Source: Opitutaceae bacterium (GTDB lineage Bacteria; Verrucomicrobiota; Verrucomicrobiia; Opitutales; Opitutaceae). From it: DNA of 64,000 nucleotides. The DNA is taken from NCBI GenBank assembly GCA_028284235.1, contig JANQSC010000054.1:1-64000 (forward strand), written 5' to 3'. A program made the translations under genes and the position numbers. The notes beneath the pieces are model-generated. The model worked only from the letters and a program-made list of their open reading frames with translations, was not told where the DNA came from and made no database searches. Positions 60,701 to 64,000 of the stretch are shown piece by piece. Within the stretch, counting starts at the first letter, position 1. Every line of letters begins with the position of its first letter.

Positions 60701-61800
60701 TTACGGCCACGTTTTTGGAAGACCGATTCTCTATCCGAGCCAATTTTTTCGAAACCTCCAACGCCAATGACCGCACCGGCAGCATGAATGGTCAGCTGGG
60801 TCGAATCGCCGGTCTGTTCGATCTCTATATCCGGCGAATAATCGACACGGAAAACGATCCGGAGGTCGACTTGTTCCCGTCAGAGGCGGATAGTCTGCTG
60901 ACTCCTGATACTGTCCCGAGCAACAGCGCTCGGACAAGCGGAACGGACGCGGATATTGGCGGATTCGGTTCCTGGGAAGACTACTACGCGGCCCTCATCG
61001 CCGCTGCTCCGGAACGAGTGCAAGCGGCCTACAATTTCCGAACAGAAATTCGCGAGGACGGAAGCCGTTTTGCATCGAGAAACGCGATTCCGGGGCTCAA
61101 CTCGACCCGAGACTTTGTCGCCGAAGGAGTTGAAATCGATGTCACGGGTCAGCTGACCGAGAACTGGAGCGTGTTCTTCAACATCGCCAGGCAGGAGACG
61201 ATAACGACCAATACGGGGCCGATCGCGATACCGCTGGCCTTCGAAATCTACGAACGGCTGCAGCAACCGCTCGCGAGCTCGCCTGGCGGGTGGTCGCTGG
61301 CTCAGCTTCGAGTCGCTCCTTCTTTGGGCGGTCCTAGCTTGTTGATTGGCGAATACGAGGAGGTGATCAGAGAGATGCGACTGCAGAGCGGTCTTGACGG
61401 AACTGTGTCGCAAGAGCAGCGCAAGTGGAGAGCGAATCTCTTCACGCGCTACGCATTCCATGAGGGCGCCCTTCGCGGTTTCACCTTTGGTGGCGGCTTG
61501 CGCTATCAAGACGAGATTTCGGCGGGGTATCCAAATCGTTTTGACGAGTTTGGGAACGTGCTTCCAGATTTGGACAATCCGTTTTTCGGGCCGGACGAGT
61601 TGAATGGCGACGCGTTCGTCAGCTATCAAAAACGCTTGGCGGACAAGGTCGACTGGAAGATTCAGCTCAACGCGCGGAACTTGTATCGCAGTAACGGAAA
61701 CGACGATATTCCAGTCACGTTCAATCCCGACGGATCGATTTCGGTTCGACGGATTCCCACTGAGCAACAATATTTTCTCACCAATACATTCTCTTTTTAA
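57739..61800 (+). CDS. STN-domain TonB-dependent receptor with a second signal-like segment
   Basis: From ATG 57739 the protein has 1353 residues. The first signal peptide is MFRTHTLAYLAFAYCLVPFQ; residues about 35-115 form an STN signalling domain (RIDLRSGPAEERLVEFGNAV, GDFTLEEAIDALVDET). Then, unusually, residues 141-170 look like another full signal peptide: MPLTSNKKKKWLPR, a hydrophobic core ASLSAVVIVG and AQAQDD. The TonB box DEVYELSPFSV, the plug (SRIKTNIHDLGASISVATKE, RIRGLVSATL, NRGPNSILFGLGSPGGVIN) and the barrel follow, ending NTFSF. It follows the sigma/FecR pair, so it should both transport and signal. The ORF is open upstream to 57562, but that start gives no signal peptide. Confidence 0.82.
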   Translation: MFRTHTLAYLAFAYCLVPFQANARLDETTQQDLEEVADSKIRIDLRSGPAEERLVEFGNAVGKPVVFLMRHVEGVSLNAVSGDFTLEEAIDALVDETRIDILSDLSTGALVVVLRSSPAFGRVGVVEGSTKPNEPETTQTMPLTSNKKKKWLPRALASLSAVVIVGAQAQDDSDDLDEVYELSPFSVTAAEDVGYRATSTLAGSRIKTNIHDLGASISVATKEFLEDTGATDGESLLSYIGNAEVGGVLGNFSNSNTNSFSTEESRVNPQRAQRIRGLVSATLTRDYFQTDLPFDDYNTSRVTVNRGPNSILFGLGSPGGVINNSTNRASLGSNFGKASVRIDGQGGHRETIDLNRQIIEDRLALRFSILNEDLKFRQDPAFEEDRRFYGAWEWKLFSNEGSNTFGSTTFRGNVETGEIFRNPPDVVAPIDGFSSWWNGVGSQEEFNRILSVPGVTLDGFRTGAITSQMVLNAIDAGLVSVPEGMTAQEYAEAEGKFIPKTTITRFPTSDPDRPGTANVVADIPYFIFPSINFDDVNASPGFDDPALAGIDGIMGRWRPRGLPRHDTRWSYSLYETSPLRGLGFNQQSMSNRSVFDYHKNLLQGSTNYVETEFDIYQLVLEQEFFKGNAGLEIAFDSQSIDRERFLPFSGGEPKTINIDITEEHGPADSDGDGVPDRLFNENLGRPVIVWQDNTTTWSTADQETIRATVFGNLDFEERFESGWARWLGSHSLTGLYEDRQNDTWSRSTRPYWWADQGKSPGDRAISNGLSDHFRLNVRSSVYLGADARGLSSPDELRIDGGVNVRLPKIGDTYNIWYFDNSEKADVQNTWRLAENIVNGNVGRIELESKAYSLQSRFFNDHLITMFASRTDEQTVYQRLQHNTTYGNPSEPGVIPLRIDLEGENEVDGTFNEGLLRFLPDPASVDEDSTTTWSIVARFPEDLLFELPLGMDLRAHYYEAESFEPAGLSNNVLGQPLQSPFGETKEYGVTATFLEDRFSIRANFFETSNANDRTGSMNGQLGRIAGLFDLYIRRIIDTENDPEVDLFPSEADSLLTPDTVPSNSARTSGTDADIGGFGSWEDYYAALIAAAPERVQAAYNFRTEIREDGSRFASRNAIPGLNSTRDFVAEGVEIDVTGQLTENWSVFFNIARQETITTNTGPIAIPLAFEIYERLQQPLASSPGGWSLAQLRVAPSLGGPSLLIGEYEEVIREMRLQSGLDGTVSQEQRKWRANLFTRYAFHEGALRGFTFGGGLRYQDEISAGYPNRFDEFGNVLPDLDNPFFGPDELNGDAFVSYQKRLADKVDWKIQLNARNLYRSNGNDDIPVTFNPDGSISVRRIPTEQQYFLTNTFSF

Positions 61801-61823
61801 AGTCCAGTAGTGTTCTGAAATGC

Positions 61824-61856
61824 CGTAGCCGTCGAGATATACTCTTGGCGGCTACG
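61824..61856 (+). terminator. hairpin after the STN receptor
   Basis: CGTAGCCG (61824-61831) and CGGCTACG (61849-61856) are exact reverse complements with a 17-base loop, 24 bases after the receptor stop. No T run follows, so it is a terminator only by position. Confidence 0.4.
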
Positions 61857-61917
61857 CGAAGGCTAGTATACGTTACATTGACCGACTAAATTAAAGCAGC
61901 TGCGCTGCATCTCTAAC

Positions 61918-63447
61918 GTGATTGATCAACCAACATTGAATCGAATAACTAAGCGAAACCGGAGAACGTTGCTGCTGGCGTTCACTCTGCCAATTGTGTT
62001 ATTCAATTTGGAGGCGGCGCAAAGTAGGCCCAATATTCTCTTCATTTTGGCTGACGACCACACGACCCAAGCCATTAGCTGCTACGATGGCTTGTTTGCC
62101 GATCAAGCGAACACGGTGAATATTGATCGTTTGGCTAGCCAAGGAATGCGATTCGCAAACGTTTTTTGCACTAATTCGATTTGCTCTCCCAGCAGGGCTA
62201 CGATTCTTACGGGAACCTATAGTCACAAGAATGGAGTATATATTCTTCATCAGGAGTTCGACGGAACTCAAACGACTTCGAACCAGGTTTTGCGAGACGC
62301 CGGATATCAAACCGCGGTTTTCGGGAAATGGCATCTGAAGTCGGAACCTTACGGCTTTGACGACTACAAAGTTCTGCAAAAGCAAGGCCGCTATCAGAAT
62401 CCGGAGTTTGTAGTCAAAGGGAAGGACGAACTAGTCACCTATGAGGGCTGGTCGACGGATGTCATAACGGAAATGACGACCGACTACATTCGAGAGCGCG
62501 ACCCGAATAAGCCGTTCTTCGTGATGTGTCAGTACAAGTCTACCCACGATCCGTGGGATTCCCGGGCGCCTTTTGATACAGCGCTTGAGAATGTTGAAAT
62601 GCCGGTGCCGGAAAACCTCTACGACGACTATCAGAGCCGAGGGTTGGCGAGCCAGCGAACGACTCTTAAGCTTGAGATGATAAATCAAGAGACATTTCCG
62701 CATACGCGATTGCAAAATGCTACAGATCACGAACAACGCCGGCACGTGTACGAACAGTACATCAGAGCGTTTCTCGAATGCGGCATGGTGCTGGACGAGA
62801 ATGTCGGCAAACTCATGAAGTTTCTCGAGGAGGAGAATCTCGTGGAAAATACCATCGTCGTCTATACGGCGGACCAAGGTCACTTTCTTGGAGAGCATGG
62901 TTTTTTCAGCAAGCGCTTCATGTACGAGGAAGCGATGCGGATGCCCTTGATCGTGAGGTATCCTGGCGTGGTTCAAGCCGGATCTGTCAACGATGACTTG
63001 GTGGCGAATATCGACTTTGCGCCGACTTTGATTGAACTGGCGGGCGAGCATGTCCCTTCAAGAATGCAAGGAACGAGTATTCAACCCCTGCTGCAAGGTC
63101 GACGTCCTGAAAACTGGCGAACAGGGATCTACTATCACTACTGGCAGCACCTTCTCCATCGTGATGTTACCGCCCATTACGGAATTCGGACGCACACCCA
63201 TAAGCTTATCTATTTCCATGGTCTTCCTCTCGGAATGACTGAGTATCCGCCGGTCGATCCGGACTGGGAGCTGTTTGATCTTCAACACGATCCAGCGGAA
63301 ATGGAAAACCTCTACCACGATCCTGATAAGAGCGCCTTGATCAAGGACCTAAAAATTCAACTGATCGAATTGAAGCGACAGTACGAATGCCTCGACAGCG
63401 CCTATCCCGAATTGGTCGAACGGAACAAAATCCACTTCTGGAAATAG
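61918..63447 (+). CDS. secreted formylglycine-dependent sulfatase
   Basis: The reading starts with GTG at 61918 and gives 509 residues. After a basic stretch (KRNRR) a signal core LLLAFTLPIVLFN follows. The metal motif is RPNILFILADDH, and the catalytic motif is CSPSR with C89, the standard substrate of the formylglycine enzyme. KWHLK, YTADQGHFLGEHGFFSKRFMYEEAMRMPLIVRYPG and the final LFDLQHDPAEMENLYHDP match the N-sulfoglucosamine sulfohydrolase/choline-sulfatase-like group. It should remove sulfate from a glycan in the periplasm. It follows the receptor by 117 bases and may be induced with it. Confidence 0.85.
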   Translation: MIDQPTLNRITKRNRRTLLLAFTLPIVLFNLEAAQSRPNILFILADDHTTQAISCYDGLFADQANTVNIDRLASQGMRFANVFCTNSICSPSRATILTGTYSHKNGVYILHQEFDGTQTTSNQVLRDAGYQTAVFGKWHLKSEPYGFDDYKVLQKQGRYQNPEFVVKGKDELVTYEGWSTDVITEMTTDYIRERDPNKPFFVMCQYKSTHDPWDSRAPFDTALENVEMPVPENLYDDYQSRGLASQRTTLKLEMINQETFPHTRLQNATDHEQRRHVYEQYIRAFLECGMVLDENVGKLMKFLEEENLVENTIVVYTADQGHFLGEHGFFSKRFMYEEAMRMPLIVRYPGVVQAGSVNDDLVANIDFAPTLIELAGEHVPSRMQGTSIQPLLQGRRPENWRTGIYYHYWQHLLHRDVTAHYGIRTHTHKLIYFHGLPLGMTEYPPVDPDWELFDLQHDPAEMENLYHDPDKSALIKDLKIQLIELKRQYECLDSAYPELVERNKIHFWK

Positions 63448-63551
63448 AATTTTATATTTCGAACCAATCGCAACGTTAGCCATAATCTTCGAGTGAGTAT
63501 TTGCGTGTAAAACTTGACTCGGTCGTTCTTTCAAATCGCTTTCAAGCAATA

Positions 63552-64000
63552 TCAATCCGCTCTTCCCTCGAGAACGGTAATCTTCACGTCATCGAACTTT
63601 GTGCCACGCTCGTAATGCATATAGATGCCGAAATAGCCACCGGGTTTTAGGTCGCGGGCGTAGGCGTCTATCACTTGATCGCCGCCCATGTACCACGCGA
63701 TGCGCTTGTTAGAAACATCTACTTCGATTCGAACGTCAGTCCACTCGCGCCAATAGGCGCGGTCTTCCAGCACAAGCCCTTCACAGAGTGTGCCACGTAG
63801 ATAGGCGTCACTCACGGTCTCGTCGGTTCCGGGGAGCTGATTCTCATATCCGATCTCGACCCCGTCACGCCCATTTTCATCCGCGCCAAGAACATAGTAT
63901 ATAGGATCGTTGTCGTGCTTGTATTGTTTGAGCTCTATCGTGTAGCGCGTAGCAGTTTCGGGGAGCTCTACGTCAGCCGTGATGCGGTAGGGGTCTTCGC
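63552..64000 (-). CDS. ConA-like beta-sandwich protein, C-terminal fragment
   Basis: The frame is open from the stop at 63552 to the window edge, giving about 149 residues of the C-terminal part. It reads inward from EDPYRITADVELPETATRYT, with DPIYYVLGADENGRDGVEIGYENQ, WTDVRIEVDVSNKRIAWYMGG and a closing GGYFGIYMHYERGTKFDDVKITVLEG. The last part is the usual end of laminin-G/DUF1961/DUF1080-like sandwich domains. No catalytic residue can be named, and the N-terminus is missing. A GTG at 63815 is internal, not the start. It converges with the sulfatase gene. Confidence 0.6.
   Translation of the reverse strand, partial: EDPYRITADVELPETATRYTIELKQYKHDNDPIYYVLGADENGRDGVEIGYENQLPGTDETVSDAYLRGTLCEGLVLEDRAYWREWTDVRIEVDVSNKRIAWYMGGDQVIDAYARDLKPGGYFGIYMHYERGTKFDDVKITVLEGRAD

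Overview
The window looks like a chromosomal segment from a marine or aquatic Verrucomicrobium, most likely class Opitutae. The grounds are the TonB-box-like motif ELSPF following an acidic stretch in two large outer-membrane receptors, very large PVC-type secreted dehydrogenases with a terminal c-type heme motif, several sulfatases, a FecI/FecR/receptor trio and many secreted carbohydrate enzymes. This placement is inference from gene families; no rRNA or tRNA gene was seen, and no CRISPR array, IS element or phage.

Layout. 1-3.4 kb: minus-strand housekeeping genes (partial acetyltransferase, trans-aconitate methyltransferase-like, PHP phosphatase, HAD hydrolase, sugar-phosphate isomerase-like). 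3.6-5.3 kb: a three-gene plus-strand unit of an ArsI-like dioxygenase, a SigZ-like sigma factor and a transglutaminase-like protein, all ending in cysteine-rich tails. 5.6-7.6 kb: a periplasmic TonB-C-like protein and a methyltransferase. 7.8-18.2 kb: a full carbon-phosphorus lyase operon (phnGHIJKL, two phnD, phnC, two phnE, phnM) behind a Pho-box-like triple repeat; its PhnJ lacks three of the four cysteines needed for the known radical mechanism. 18.2-21.9 kb: a heterodimeric ABC exporter. 22-24 kb: acetyltransferase, flavin-binding oxidase-like protein, DNA methyltransferase repair protein, separated by repeat elements. 24-29.3 kb: a 1218-residue ThuA/dehydrogenase/heme fusion and a sulfatase. 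29.4-32.8 kb: a probable zinc-starvation unit (TonB receptor, HisI paralogue lacking a zinc-ligand cysteine, MerC-type membrane protein) with a shared motif before each gene. 32.8-52 kb: a polysaccharide-utilisation region (heparinase-like lyase, TonB receptor, GH42-like hydrolase, LacI regulator, sodium:solute symporter, FAD oxidoreductase, GH28-like hydrolase, CBM9-like protein, D-lyxose isomerase-like protein, peroxiredoxin-like protein, ConA-fold protein, sugar-acid dehydratase). 52-64 kb: a second dehydrogenase/heme protein with a TAT-exported isomerase-like protein, the ECF sigma/FecR/STN-receptor trio, a sulfatase and a partial ConA-like protein.

How the genes fit together. The cell appears to capture phosphorus from phosphonates (binding proteins, ABC importer, C-P lyase), zinc by an outer-membrane receptor with enzyme substitution, and carbon from acidic or sulfated polysaccharides by outer-membrane receptor uptake, lyase and hydrolase cleavage, sodium-coupled import and sugar isomerase and dehydratase steps. 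The most unusual points are the cysteine-poor PhnJ, the cysteine-tailed ArsI/SigZ unit, the receptor with a second signal-peptide-like segment after its STN domain, and the shared promoter motif of the zinc unit.
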